Origin: Vitis vinifera
Lineage: Eukaryota > Streptophyta > Magnoliopsida > Vitales > Vitaceae
Length of the DNA stretch: 64,000 nucleotides
Assembly: GCF_030704535.1 (NCBI RefSeq)
Contig: NC_081818.1
Span: 25,335,001 to 25,399,000 of the forward strand
Reading direction: 5' to 3'
Shown here piece by piece: positions 50,644 through 62,865 of this stretch. Made by a program: the position numbers and the translations under genes. The notes under the pieces are model-generated. The model was not told where the DNA came from, made no database searches, and saw only the letters and a program-made list of their open reading frames with translations. Each line of letters begins with the position of its first letter. Within the stretch, counting starts at the first letter, position 1.

Positions 50644-53157
50644 ATGGAGAATTATCAGAACTTCTTCGCTTGCTCGTCATCGGCGCCGCCACCAGCTTCG
50701 ATGGGTTTTACATCAAACATGGAGAGTTCCAATGTTTTCGGTAATGTCCATGGTCACAGTATTCCAAATGGGTTCTTGGGGTTGAAGTCCACGGAGATCC
50801 ATGTCCCTACAGGACAAGAAGTCGAGAACATTTCTAGGAGCAGTGGAGGCTTTGGTAGGTCTGAGAATGAGGTGAAATCTTGTAAGAAGAAGTATGAGAA
50901 GAAGATCAGGAAGCCCAGATATGCTTTTCAAACCAGGAGCCAGGTTGATATACTTGATGATGGATATAGATGGAGGAAGTACGGTCAAAAGGCAGTTAAG
51001 AACAACAAATTTCCAAGGTTAGTTGAATTCTCCCTCTTAGCTTTTCTAATTAATGTTGTGTTTTTAGTGGGATTTCTTGATGCTTTATGATCATGCAGAA
51101 GAGTACTCCACCTAACATCTTTGCTGAAAAGCAACATAGCCCTTAAATCTTCCACCGCATAGAGAAACCTGGTTCAAGAGAAGAAAGACTTCACTACAGT
51201 TTTCACTTCGAGACTAGGGTTCTGCTGTGATGCGATTGCGAGCATGCTCGCATGGTGGATAGGGCTCTTCGTGCATCCTTTCAAGGGCACATTACTGCAG
51301 TTTTAACTTTTATAGATATGCATCTTCCTCATTTTTTTCTAAGGCTCTTTTCATTACTTAGAGGTGAAATCTGCCATGGCAAGGGATTAATTTTTCAACA
51401 ACTATAGGTTTCTTTTGCAGTAGAGATCCCTAATATAAGCCAACTTTGAACGTAGAACCTGTTGATGGCGTATATATTCATACGATGATACAAATTTCCC
51501 TCTAACTTTCATGATCCAGTATTGTTGAATCCATCTAAGAATCTTGATAGGTCACAAAAAAAATTAAAGAAAACCTAGTGCAAATCTTCTTAATTCATGG
51601 GGATAAAGAGAATCCATGAACATCTAGGTGCATAAAAAAAAAAATGGTATTTCATAGCTGCATCGCATCATGTTATGGGATAAGGGATAAATGTTATGAT
51701 CTAGTCTGATATTAACTTTCTAAAAACAATCCATTGTTAACTAATTAAATTAGGATCATAAGTGAAATTCCCCCATACTAAAATTGCACTGACATATAGA
51801 GATAAATAAACATGGGTTATTTTCATTAGATTGCAAAAGGATATTGATCTCTTATGTACAGTCTTTTGTCGTTTGGATCATCTATATATGTATCAAATTA
51901 AGGCCCTTAATCCCCATAATTACTGGGGATGAATGCTTGAAGATGTATATATAAATATATTGCTTAGCTGTCCATTAATTTTGATGAGTAAAAATAGCCT
52001 ACCGCAATGGGTTTATCACGGAAATCATAAGATTGAACCTGGGTTTTACAATTTTTTTCTTCTTCTTTCATAAAGGAGACTACGAAAGTAGAATACCTAC
52101 AAATAACATTAAAAGATATGCCACAATAATCTTCAAAACTGAACTTTCTAAGATCGTTAGGGAGAACTCTAGGTTTTACATTATGAGCCTGAAACATGCT
52201 ACAAAAGCTAATTGCCTAGGAATCAAATATGGGTCTCCCTTGTCATTCTTGCCAAAATTATAACAATAAACCCGGGAGGAGCTAAAAAGTTGAAGACCGT
52301 AATCAACCCAATCGATATTAGCTACAGTTTCCATGTCCTGTCATTTTTATTTTTCTTTACTAATTACTTGATCTTAGTTAAGGATAATCTTTGGTAGGCA
52401 AAAGATTGGTTCTGTTCCAGGAATATTCTACATCACTTTGGCCATGGGCATTGTTGTTTGATCACATCCCATTGGAGTTGTTGAATCAAACTAGCTTCTT
52501 GGAATTCATTCCATAAATCTTCATGAACAATGTAAACTTAATTTTGGTGGCTGAATATATTGCTTTTTCTGATGATGTTCTATTTTACTTTTCTGGAATC
52601 ATTTTATAAAAATAGAGATTTAAGATAATTAATATTTAAATTGTGCTTGTAGGTGTGAATGAGGTATGGAATATTTGGCTGTCTATTTCTTATCTTGATT
52701 TAGGATATGAACCAAGTCTTATCTACACTTGAGAATCTTTCACGTAATCATGTCTTTGGAGAATTTAACAGGCTAACAAATATCAACATTTTTGGAAAAC
52801 AAAAACTGTCCCACTGATGTATTTCATATTTGCAAATTAAGAGTCTATCCCCATGTCAGTGGTGTTTGTTTCTCTCAATAACAATAGTGTTTGATAGAAT
52901 ATTTTCTCATATACAAAACTTGTTCCCACTCAGAAACATGGGGATAGACTCTAAATATTTTATATTGGTTTTGTGTTTGCAGAAGCTACTACAGATGTAC
53001 CCATCAGGGATGCAATGTAAAGAAGCAGGTGCAACGCCTATCCAAAGATGAAAGCATTGTGGTGACTACTTATGAAGGGGTGCACACACATCCAATCGAG
53101 AAGCCCACCGACAATTTCGAACATATCTTGAATCAGATGCAAATCTACGCTCCCTAA
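50644..53157 (+). CDS. WRKY75-like: WRKY transcription factor, group IIc, WRKY75-like
   Basis: Two exons, 50644-51017 and 52983-53157, encode 182 residues. This nuclear factor should bind W-box DNA (TTGACC/T). The single WRKY domain has WRKYGQK at residues 110-116 and a zinc finger C130-x4-C135-x23-H159-x-H161. This spacing, with the lead-in [14 protein letters not shown] and the tail [18 protein letters not shown], matches the WRKY75 clade of group IIc. That clade is known for roles in phosphate starvation, root hairs, senescence and defence. The intron splits the Arg codon of FPR|SYY (phase 2), the usual R-type position. The N-terminus is Ser-rich, and a basic run [12 protein letters not shown] at about residues 79-90 could be a nuclear localisation signal. 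The 1965-bp intron ends beside a perfect 17-bp inverted repeat. Confidence 0.96.
52840..52952. repeat. Perfect 17-bp inverted repeat just before the WRKY 3' splice site
   Basis: agagtctatccccatgt at 52840-52856 and its exact reverse complement at 52936-52952, with a 79-base loop. The right arm ends 30 bases before the exon 2 start. Confidence 0.9.
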
Positions 53158-54624
53158 TAAGCTCCTCCAGACTCTGAATTATTAATTTATGCGTTTGTAA
53201 AGGGTATATAATATGGATTTTAATATGACACTGGTTAATAGCAAAGACATGCGTGCATGCAGCAGATCAAATATGCTTCTGTTCTGCAGTACTATATATA
53301 TTATCAATAGAAATGGACAATGCAGTAGGTGTTTACCAGTCATCAGGCTTCCTTAGTCCCTCCTTAGTCCGTACGTGTAGTGCAGTACATTTTTTTCCTA
53401 TTTTATATCATTTAGATGTATTTTTTAGTCAATCTGCTTAGCCCTTACGTCTCAAAATTATGTTGTACCTTGTCTATGGTCGGTGTCTTCAAAAATAATT
53501 TATTTTTGAAGAAATGTACTATGAAACAAATGATTCTGAAAATGTTTTATCATTCATATCTTTTTATATTTTTTATGTTCTACCTTCCTATTTTCAGTAT
53601 AGAGCATGCAGGTGCGTATGTTGCATGTTTTGGCTGTGATTAGTTTTAGTCATGAGCTGTTCTTGGCTCATGATTGGGAGCATGCATGGTTTGAGACAGT
53701 GGATGTTGTTAAGAAATTGAGAGTATGCATGAAAATATTTGATAGATGTATCTAATTCTTATTTCTTAATATGCTTCATCCATTCCTTAATTTAGGTTGA
53801 AATCGTAAAATTGGAGAATTTTCCATTATTAATATTTTTTTGTGAAATAAATTTTTTTATTAAATATTTAGTATAAAATTTTAGAAATATTTCAAATCAT
53901 TAATTAGTTAGGAAAAAGGGTTGGAATTGAAGATATAATTTTTTTTTCTTGTGTGGATATATAGTTTTTTATGTTCGGGTTAATTTTATCTTTGTGTCAT
54001 ATAGGACAAAATGACACAACATAGAAAAAAACCAAAATAAGAAACAAAAAATGTTCTCATCTTTCCTATTGAGATGAAACATTTAGCATGAAAAATAATT
54101 CAAATCTATCATTTATAAGGTACTAGATTGTTGGAACTTTTAAAAGGAAATTAAAACCATTCAAGAAAAGTAAATAAAAATAAGTTATCGTAAACAAATA
54201 TTTATCTAATCAAATTAATCTACCAAATAAAACTCAAGACTTACTTGATTGTTTGTTTGTTTGTTTTTTTTTCTTTTTGTTTTTTACTTTGTCTTAAATG
54301 TTAGAAAATATGAGTTATTACATTATTAGGATTCATTTAATTAGATTCATAAGTATACTAAATAAGACATGAGACTTGCCCTATTTGCTTTTAATTTTTT
54401 TCAAAAAGATAAGTTAAAAAAAAATTAAAGTTGATCTAATAAAATGAATATACTAAATAAGAGTCGAGATTTCCTACATTTGGTTTTTTTGTTTTTTTTT
54501 TTTAACTTTTTATCTTAACTTTTAATAAACTTGAGATATTAAAAAATTATATGTTTATTTTATAAGTACTATTTATTTACACGGAGTTCCTAATGGTATA
54601 AAGTTAACCATATGGAACACTAAG

Positions 54625-54947
54625 GTTGTGTTTGGTTCCCGAAAAATATTAAGGAAAGAAAAAAAATATAAAGGAAAATGATTTTTTCATGTTTGGTTGT
54701 CCTATGAAAAATATAAAAGAAAATAAAATATAATTAAAATTAATTAAAAACTTATATATTTTTACATTATTTAATCTTTATATTGATGAGTTAAAATAAA
54801 TAAAATAAGTTTGAAATAATAAAAAAAATAATTTATCGATTTTTAATATATTTTTTATTTTCCTTTACTTTTTCTTTCCTTCTACTTTTTATTTGTATTT
54901 TCTTTCCCTTACATTTTCCCTCAAATTTTTTGGGAACCAAACATAGC
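54625..54947. mobile_element. MITE with GTTTGGTTCCC-type terminal inverted repeats
   Basis: 323 bp. The left end gttgtgtttggttccc and the right end gggaaccaaacatagc are inverted repeats with 14 of 16 matches. CTAAG flanks both sides (54620-54624 and 54948-54952), a candidate target duplication. The interior is AT-rich with no ORF. A decayed relative lies at 23871-24128. Confidence 0.7.
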
Positions 54948-56454
54948 CTAAGTGTTAAGAGTTTCCAAAATGTCAAGAGCTAGTAAAACAAAGGGAAAGC
55001 AGAAAGAGTATTAAGAGCTAGTCTCGATAAGATTAAAGAGAAAATTCTAGAAATGTGAAAGTTTATTTCATATTTAGTTTGACGAGGAATGAAGTCCTTT
55101 TTTTTTATTTTTGGGGTATTCTAAAGTAGTAATTCCCAAATTAATTGTTCAAATATAATATTGAAGTCTTTCAATATGACACATCCTATAAATAGATGAT
55201 GGTCCTCTCTTCTTCTTATTCAACCAAAATGCAATTAATACAAGTCTATTTTGTCTTACAAACTTTTAGTTTTAGCCATTAAAATAAGATCTTCAAATTA
55301 GTTCAAAAAAGTGCTTATGGGGTAGGAGAGTTAACATGATAATACCATTGAGATGCACTAATTTTATTTTAAACTTTTAAATAATGGTTTCGACTTGGGT
55401 ACACCTATGGACATTACATATGGTGGAATACCTAAAAAGGTACTTGGAAGAAATTATAAAAAAAACCATTTAATCATAACTACCTTGGAGGAAATGTTCA
55501 TTAATTTCTCATTATAGCAAGAGGGGAATCCATATCTGATACACATGATGTGATGGAGGGTCTACTTGATGATAAACATGTACATACATCCAAATCATAT
55601 GAAAATATGTAGAGGGAGATAGTGTATCCATATATGTATCAAATCAAACATTTTGTCTATGGAAATTGTCTTGGATATATGATAGTAAGTCTTGGATATG
55701 TCACAAGTTAAAAGCAAGGTAAGTAATAATTAGTCTATGTAAACTTTACAAAGTAAAACATCAAAAATTGTTATTTTTATATATTTTAATTACCATAATT
55801 CAAAAAAAATTTAAATAATTTTTTATATAAAATTTGAACTTTAAAACGTACTCAGGTTGATTTTTATTCAAATTACCCATTTCAACTTTAGATGGAAAAA
55901 GCCAAACCCCTATAAGTATGAGAAATTAACAGGACCGTAGTGGTTGATGAAGGATGTGTGGCTAGAGCTTAGGAAGAAGGCAAAGTCAGCCGAGGGCGCC
56001 CTTTGTCCACCTGCATGCTCGGCCACTTAAATGCAGCACCATACCCAAACTTCAGTTTGAAATACCATGGACGCTAGGTCTAATGATCCCCAGCTACCAG
56101 TTGTTCTGTCAACCTTATGATCCATATAAACATCTCGTGAGGCCCAGCATTATTAAAATGTCGTCTTCCATTGGATGATGACACATTTTTTTCCAATATA
56201 TTTTATCATATCACTATCTAGAAAATGCTCCTTTTAAGTCCTTGGACCATCAAAAAGTCCAAAAATTGTATTAAACCATCTCCCTTGTGTTTGGGTCAGT
56301 GACATGCAACAAATAGACCTTTTCCTAACTCATGTTGACCCATTTTGGTGGACATGCCAACCTGGGTACATTCATCCTTTTTTGCCTTTTCCCTTTCAAA
56401 TTGATCATCAAGGTGTGGGGTTTGTTTTTTTACTTAATTCTAAATAGAACTTTA

Positions 56455-56695
56455 ATACTTAATAGTATTGAATATTAGGTTATTTGTTTTTGTGGTATTT
56501 TATTTCTATTAAGTATTAAAAAGTAAAAAAAATCAATATGTTATTTTTTCTATTTAAAAAAAATTACATATTTTAACTTTTTCTATTTAGTAAAAAGTTT
56601 ATAATAAGTTATGAAAAAAGTAGAAAAACCAAAAATCTAAATTCTAAAACTAAATTGCTTTCAGTAAAAAGCCAAAAAAATAAACACCATCAATA
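56455..56695. mobile_element. Possible MITE
   Basis: The right end (reverse complement ggtgtttatttttttggctt) pairs imperfectly with ttaggttatttgtttttgtgg on the left. AT-rich, no ORF. Confidence 0.35.
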
Positions 56696-57749
56696 AAAAA
56701 AAAAAGAGCCCTTTATGTTTATTGTAATTTTATTATGACTTTTAATTTCAAATAATAGTTTTTTCATTACCAAAAAACGGAATTAATCACAACATGTTAT
56801 ACGTATAATTTGATTTTATTACTTTATATCAAACTTATATCTGTCTTTTCTACAATGATTGTATTTATTTGTTTTGATTTTGATTTTGATTTTTTTATTT
56901 ATATTCTCGTTCAATAGTCTTAGATTTCATTGCATGCTTTGAATAATCGATATCGTAAATTTGACAAATATGAATCATATAAAAATACAAAGATGGTTTA
57001 GGAGGGTTAGAATTTGGACAAAGATATGCAGGAGGAATGCACTTAGACAATTTCTTTCCTCATCACATCACTGCATTGACAACCCATACTATTTGAAAAT
57101 TTAAAATAATAAGACTAATAATTAGCTGCAGTTTCCATCCCATTTCCTGGAAAGCTGCATTCCAAACTACAAAATAAAGTGATTTTTTTTTCTAACTTTG
57201 AAAGCGATTTTTCATCCCTTGGAAATAAAGCATACATTGAATATAAGACTACTTTTCCTCCCGTGATGTGAATTTTTCAATACCATTTTTAGAATGTATT
57301 GTGCCCCAAAGCCAAGCAGGGACTCGCCAATATGCTACAAATTTCGAAACATGCTTCAGAAAAACTATGTGCCGGTGCCTGCCCGGTTGCTTTCTCTCCT
57401 TTCCCTCATCGTCTGTCATTGTTCAAAAAGTTGAATGCAATTACTCTCTGTCCCTTCTGTGCCACTCATCTCTCTCTTCTTTAAAGGTCCAAATTTCCAA
57501 GCAAAACCCATCTAAAAAATTGGAGACATCAGACAAGCAGAAAACAACGGAAAGAACAAAACAAAGATCTCTCTTAATTCTCTCTAGTCTCCAATGTTGC
57601 TTTGAGGTATTTTAGTTCAGCCCACTCACTGCCTACACTAGTTGCTTGAGATAGATAATACATCATCCTTGTGGATTGCTCTACCTAATAATTCTTTGCT
57701 CCTTTTTCCTGGTTCCAGCTAGAGGGAACAGTGAGTGAGTCTCTTTTAA

Positions 57750-57756
<7 letters not shown>

Positions 57757-57796
<40 letters not shown>
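57757..57796. repeat. (CT)n microsatellite, about 20 units, in the SPL leader
   Basis: An uninterrupted CT run within the presumed transcribed leader of the SPL gene. CT tracts near transcription starts are common in plants. Confidence 0.9.
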
Positions 57797-57800
<4 letters not shown>

Positions 57801-57915
57801 GCTTTTCTTTCTTTTTACCTTTCTTCTTTACCGAAATTTTAAGGAGTCCTTGTCAGGGGGTGAATGGAGCTTGCAAAGCAAAGCTCAAGTCAGTTTCCCT
57901 CTGCTGCACTTTTCT

Positions 57916-58236
57916 GTAAGTGCTGTCGCTTACTTTTATTTCTCTTCAATCTCTTGCTTTTATCAGTCATTTTTCAGTTTTGCATTTTCCCTGGAAGTTT
58001 TGCAGCAATTAAATTTGTCTACCATATGAGATTGTGTGAACTGCTCTTCTTATACTCATCCTCTTGTATTCTCTAAAGAAAACAGAAACAAAAGAAAAAA
58101 ACAATTGAAAGTTTTTATTGATTTGTCCATTTCTAATGTTTGTATCGATTGTTTGAACTAGGTTTTTGATCTTCTATCATTCCTGGAGAACCCATTCACT
58201 TAACTTTGGTTTTCTTTTTTATTTTTTTATTTTTAG
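57916..58236 (+). other. Candidate 5' UTR intron of the SPL gene
   Basis: The donor tttct|gtaagtg and the acceptor ttatttttag|gtag, preceded by a T-rich tract, give a 321-bp intron upstream of the ATG. It is inferred from splice signals only. A leader ORF starting at ATG 57864 would be affected by it. Confidence 0.4.
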
Positions 58237-58358
58237 GTAGAATTGCGTTCTGTGTGATGGTCTGGGAAGATAAGTTGGGAAGGAGCTTAGTTGGTTTGGA
58301 ATGATAAGGAGAGGAGAGAGAGAGGGAACACATAGTAGGAGCGAGAGCGAAAGGTCTA

Positions 58359-61295
58359 ATGGAGTGGAACTTACAGCCATCCACTTGGGATTTAATTGAA
58401 TTGAATCAAGAAAAGGATCCCTATATGCCCACCACGGTTGGTTCTGGTACCTTATTAGGGCAGAAGACTAAAGAAAAATTTTCAGTTGATTTGAAGCTTG
58501 GAAGATTGGGGGATTTGGGAGACGGGTCCACAGATAAATTCAAGGACTCTAAGTCCTTGAGGGTTTCATCACCTTCAGGGTCATCAAGGAGGGCTAGAGC
58601 TCTAAATGGAACTCAGAATGTGTCATGCTTAGTTGATGGGTGCACTTCCGACCTACGTAATTGCAGGGAGTATCATCGACGCCATAGGGTATGTGAGCGT
58701 CATTCTAAAACCCCAGTTGTCATCATTGGCGGTCAAGAAAAACGTTTCTGCCAGCAATGCAGCAGGTAAGAATTGGGCTTGCTTGCAATCATCTAATTAA
58801 AATCCTACCATTCAGTTCTGATTTTTCTTGACTGTACTGATTTATTTTGAAAATGCATACAATTAAACTTTGTTATTAGATGTTGTACTTCATGCATTAG
58901 TCAGTCAGATCATTCCAAGTAGCTGTTTGTGTTTATGGATGGCATTCTGCAGAGCATATATCAAGTAAAATAAAATTTATCCTCTTTTAACTCTGTTAAA
59001 GTGTAGGAATGGCTTCTGAGGAGAGCTTCACCAGTGTGTGTGCTGCATCACTTTGAGTTTAATTGTTAAATGAATGGCTTGATGTTGGCATATGATATTG
59101 TAACAGATGATAAATATATGCCAATGGTAAACAATTGCACACTACTTGTGGTTAAATGTGTTATGGTTAGATGTTGTTTAAGCTCATTCTATGTGTCAGT
59201 TTTAGCCCTGTGGATTTTGAGATGGATAGTGATCTCCAAAGTGAACTCCAAAAAATTTCATTTCTCTGTTCTCCCAGGATATTTGATATGCTGATTTCTG
59301 GGCGATCATCACATCAGACTATCAAATGACTCCTAAAATTGAGTGAAAACAAGCCATTATTAATGTAATTTGCTAGGGGTTGCCCATTTCTTGAACTCCA
59401 ACATGCATAACTATGCTTATGCAAAATAGGCATCTCAACCTTCAAGAGTGTTACTGTTATTTTTGGCATCCTGTCAATTTTCAGCAATTCAGTACTTCTG
59501 TTGATTTCTCAAAAACCTCAACTTTGACTGAAGGAACTTTAGTGTTAGGAGAAATGTAGAAGGCATTCGGGGAGAGTTTTGAAATGTTCACTAGTCAGGA
59601 TTTGCTAAAAAGAATTTAACTGAAAACTACCCATCAAATTTTTTTGTCAACAATACTCTGGGGGAAGCTGTTGGTATTCTCAGTTCTTACCTCTGGGGGA
59701 AGCTGAAAAATGTTGTCAGTTTCTCAAATCCAGGAAGTTTTAGAATTGTATGTGGCAGAAAGGCCATGCTTCGGGGTAGCCATACGCATGCATTTAGAAG
59801 TTTTGAGCAAGTTTTTCTTTTATTAGGAATAATGCTAAATTATATGGTCTCTTTCCAAGTTATTTTTGAATTGCTAATTCACAGCAATTGTTAATTACCT
59901 TGTCCCTCCTGCTTTGAAGTTTCAATTCTTGACAGACCTTTATTTTTCACCAACTTTATCAATGTTCTCTTAGATTCCATTCCTTGGGGGAGTTTGATGA
60001 GGTAAAGAGAAGCTGCAGGAAACGCCTTGATGGACACAACCGGCGCCGAAGAAAAACTCAGCCAGAATCCTTTTACTTGGGATCTGGAAACTTTCTCTCC
60101 AATCACCAAGGTAGGAATCCTCTTCTGAATACCTTGTGAGAAAAACAAGTTTTTATTATGGTCTGTTTCTATTCAAACTTGTAATGAGTCAAATTACAAC
60201 TTGGTTGTTTTTACACCCAGTCATGGCCTGAATCCTCAGATCAAACTTGAAGAATTAGGACAGTTCATTTCTCCTTCTACACTAGCCATTAGTACCAGCA
60301 ATTTGGCTGAAATTTCATCATTTTGTCTATTTCATAAGTCAAACCATCACCAGAAAGCTTGTTAACGGATGGTTCTGCCTTTACTAACCCTTTGAGATAT
60401 CTACTGACATGAAGTGAGAAGAGCAAAAATACAAGGTCTTCAGTTTTCAAGATCTGGACAAATGATCATTCTTATTTGTAACCGTGGCATCTTGGTGGTA
60501 TTCCATTAAAGTTGGTCCATCAATTGTTTGCTAGAACAAGTGATCCTTTCCCCTTCCTCTTCACTATGAATTGCTACTTCCTAATGCATTGCTTGCATTG
60601 ACATAATGTTGTCCTTTTAAATTTTTAATCCCACTGCTTTTGTAAACCATTTCCTGTTTCAGCTCATCGGTCTTTGGTAATAACATCTCTTCCAAATTTC
60701 AGGTACAGGATTCTTGCAATTTGGAAGTTCACAGATGCTTACAACCTCTACTGCCAGCAGTCCCACATGGCCCCGGATTGCTAGAAGTGAGGAAGAAGCA
60801 ATGTTTTACAATCATTGCCAACAGTTGCATGTCGGCCCAATTCCTTTTCCAAATTCAATGTACAACAGAGGAGGAGATAAAGAATTCCCCTTCTTGCAGG
60901 ACAATGACCCCAAAATAAGCCACCTAGTAGTAGCCCCTGAAGTTCCCAACTTCCATCCAGTTCGTGTCCAGTCAAAAAATGGTAGGGCCAGCCATGAATT
61001 AACTCGACCAGCTTCCTCGGACTGTGCTTTCTCTCTTCTGTCATTGCCAGCAACACAATTCTCGGGGATCAGTTTAGCTCAGTTGCTGCATACCAATGCT
61101 ACCCCTCCAGTTCAGACTATCAGCTCAGGCCCACATTGGTTCAATAATTTAGCTCAGGACTCATGCTCACAGGTTATAGAGAGCATGCCAATCAGTCCAG
61201 TTTTGGTTCCTGTCGACACCACCAAGGCGAACGACCATTGCAACACAATGTTTCATATGGGATCAAGTGGGTTGTCAGAAAATGAGCCCTCATGA
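58359..61295 (+). CDS. SPL: SQUAMOSA promoter-binding-like (SBP-box) factor, SPL13-like, miR156-targeted
   Basis: Three exons, 58359-58765, 59974-60110 and 60703-61295, encode 378 residues beginning [12 protein letters not shown]. The SBP domain spans about residues 90-165. It has CLVDGC and [14 protein letters not shown] for the first zinc site, CQQCSRFH with the later Cys for the second, and the bipartite nuclear signal [17 protein letters not shown]. The domain is split by an intron inside the Arg codon of CSR|FHS, as in other SPL genes. These factors bind GTAC-core DNA and promote vegetative phase change and flowering. Exon 3 contains a miR156 site coding for CAFSLLS. The N-terminal FSVDLKLG motif, length and layout fit the SPL13/SPL16-type clade, but I cannot fix the ortholog. 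A 5' UTR intron is likely. Confidence 0.95.
61024..61043 (+). promoter_or_regulatory. miR156/157 target site in SPL exon 3
   Basis: GTGCTTTCTCTCTTCTGTCA. It differs from the common SPL site GTGCTCTCTCTCTTCTGTCA by one C-to-T change, away from the seed-pairing 3' end of the site. Pairing to miR156 should largely persist. It predicts cleavage of the SPL transcript in the juvenile phase. Confidence 0.9.
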
Positions 61296-62740
61296 AGGGA
61301 ACCAAATTCTTGGCTCCTCAGGTTAAGTTGTGGAATCTTCCCATGTTCTTGAAGCTGTTGAAAGAACTTTCTTGGGACGGGTCTAACCATGGAGAGCTCC
61401 TGCTGTCCTCCCTTGTTGAATGCTGACGAGTATTCTTAACATCTTGATTGATTTCCTTTTATCCTTTGTTGGAATAAACATTGATTGTTAAGATGTTTTC
61501 ACCATGTTTCCATTCAAAAGAGAAAGAGAGGATCATATGATTGATGGGAGGCAACGGCATCCTTTAAGGTTGATGAAACTCAACTGCAATCCATTCAACA
61601 CATTGCTGTTGAGTAGTCTTTTAGAAGGATTCATAGCATTTGCCTGGTTTCCTGCTTGAATCTGAATGAAACTGTCAACCAAAAATGAATTTTCCAGTCC
61701 TGAACCTGTTGAATTTTGTGATCAACCACGGTGCTTTGTGGGAGCTCAGACTACATATATTCACTAGAAGAAGCCAAACATTGCTGACTCTTTCGTTTTG
61801 CATTAGGGAAGAGCAATGGTCTTATGAAATTGCAGGGGTTAGAAGGATTGGAGTTATGAATTGTTCTTTTGATTTGGTCCTATATAAAGAAGGCGAAAAT
61901 GATCTTGCCCAACTGCTTAGGAACCATGAAACAACCAAACTTCTGTATCCATTGAATTTCAACAAACATTTTCATCATTAAAATGGAGCTATTCAAGGAA
62001 TCCAAGCTGATTGTAGATTAAATTAAAACACATCGCCTTGTTTAAATCATGAATTGATCGTATTTTGATTAAACACAGAAAATCTAATGGCCTTCCTTGA
62101 TTTCTAAGGACTCGAAGAAACAATCCATGAAACCGACATCAAATGCCAGAGAGAAACTGTCATGGCCTAAGCTCATTCTCATGTTGGTTCCCAAAATAAC
62201 TACCCGCAAGAATCCAAGGAAATAACAATTCCAAATAGAGTAGGTTCAACAAACGTACACACTCCATCCTCCATAGGCCACACAGAAGAAAAAGCAAGAC
62301 TAAATTCACTTTCAAAATCCAAATACCCCTTCTCCTTCCTCCTCACAAAATAAAAAAGGGAAGGACCCAATCCAAATTGCACCATCAGGAATAACCGGAA
62401 CCAGTGGACTTGGGACCCAGTAAACTTGTGGAATTAGAATTCCCCTTTTCCCAAAAAAAAGGATGGGAAAAGGAAAAAAGTGAGGAAAGAAGATGAAAGA
62501 ATCCCCCTTAGATGGTATTCTGATAAAATTAATACTTTCTCCACTCTTCCTTGGTTTTGTTTTCTTCCTGTTTTCCCCTTTTCCTCCCTGGTTAGTCCAT
62601 TCATATGTTGATACCTGATTGATACAAGCACAACACAGCTAGCAAAAGCAACAGCAATGAAAAAATTCCAGAAAAGAAGCAGAAGAAGAAGAAGCACCAG
62701 AGATATATACATGATTATTAATTTCAATGGAGTCATTTGA
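61296..62740. other. SPL 3' region and spacer to MIR171; no further gene supported
   Basis: Probably SPL 3' UTR to about 61.9 kb. Open frames at 61685-61981 (plus) and 62200-62763 (minus) have no recognised domain. The latter includes a hydrophobic leucine-rich stretch, but it lies within or downstream of the MIR171 primary transcript and may be chance. Confidence 0.45.
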
Positions 62741-62744
62741 AGTA

Positions 62745-62835
62745 TTGAACATGATATTGGCACGGCTCAATCAGATTAAAGGACTCAACCATTGAGATCT
62801 TTGGTTTGATTGAGCCGTCCCAACATCACGCTTCC
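62745..62835 (-). ncRNA. MIR171: MIR171 precursor hairpin
   Basis: The reverse complement of 62753-62773 begins UGAUUGAGCCGUGCC and ends AAUAUC, the canonical plant miR171 sequence. It lies on the 3' arm of a hairpin read on the minus strand. The 5' arm (reverse complement of 62807-62827, starting GATGTTGGGACGG) pairs with it with only a few mismatches, as expected for miR171*. The loop is about 33 nt. The mature-arm position and the star sequence settle the strand as minus. The known targets of miR171 are HAM/SCL6 GRAS-family mRNAs controlling meristem maintenance and phase change. Confidence 0.93.
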
Positions 62836-62865
62836 CACCAAGTATCCATACATATAATACACACT

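Larger units (their letters stand above)
53160..57250. other. Intergenic region between WRKY and SPL genes; no gene recognised
   Basis: AT-rich, with one clear MITE and one possible MITE listed separately. Short ORFs near 53250-53640 follow the WRKY stop and have no domain. They are probably 3' UTR and spacer. Confidence 0.5.

Noticed and set aside
51964..52263. ORFs on both strands inside the WRKY intron
   Set aside because: No recognisable domain and no splice signals linking them to the gene. Each overlaps the other antisense.
61685..61981. 98-codon ORF after the SPL stop
   Set aside because: It lies in the likely SPL 3' UTR or spacer, lacks a domain, and has no splice link to SPL.
62434..62763. 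Minus-strand ORF with a leucine-rich hydrophobic start
   Set aside because: It starts within the miR171 hairpin region and overlaps the mature miRNA. It is more likely 3' pri-miRNA sequence than a membrane peptide gene.
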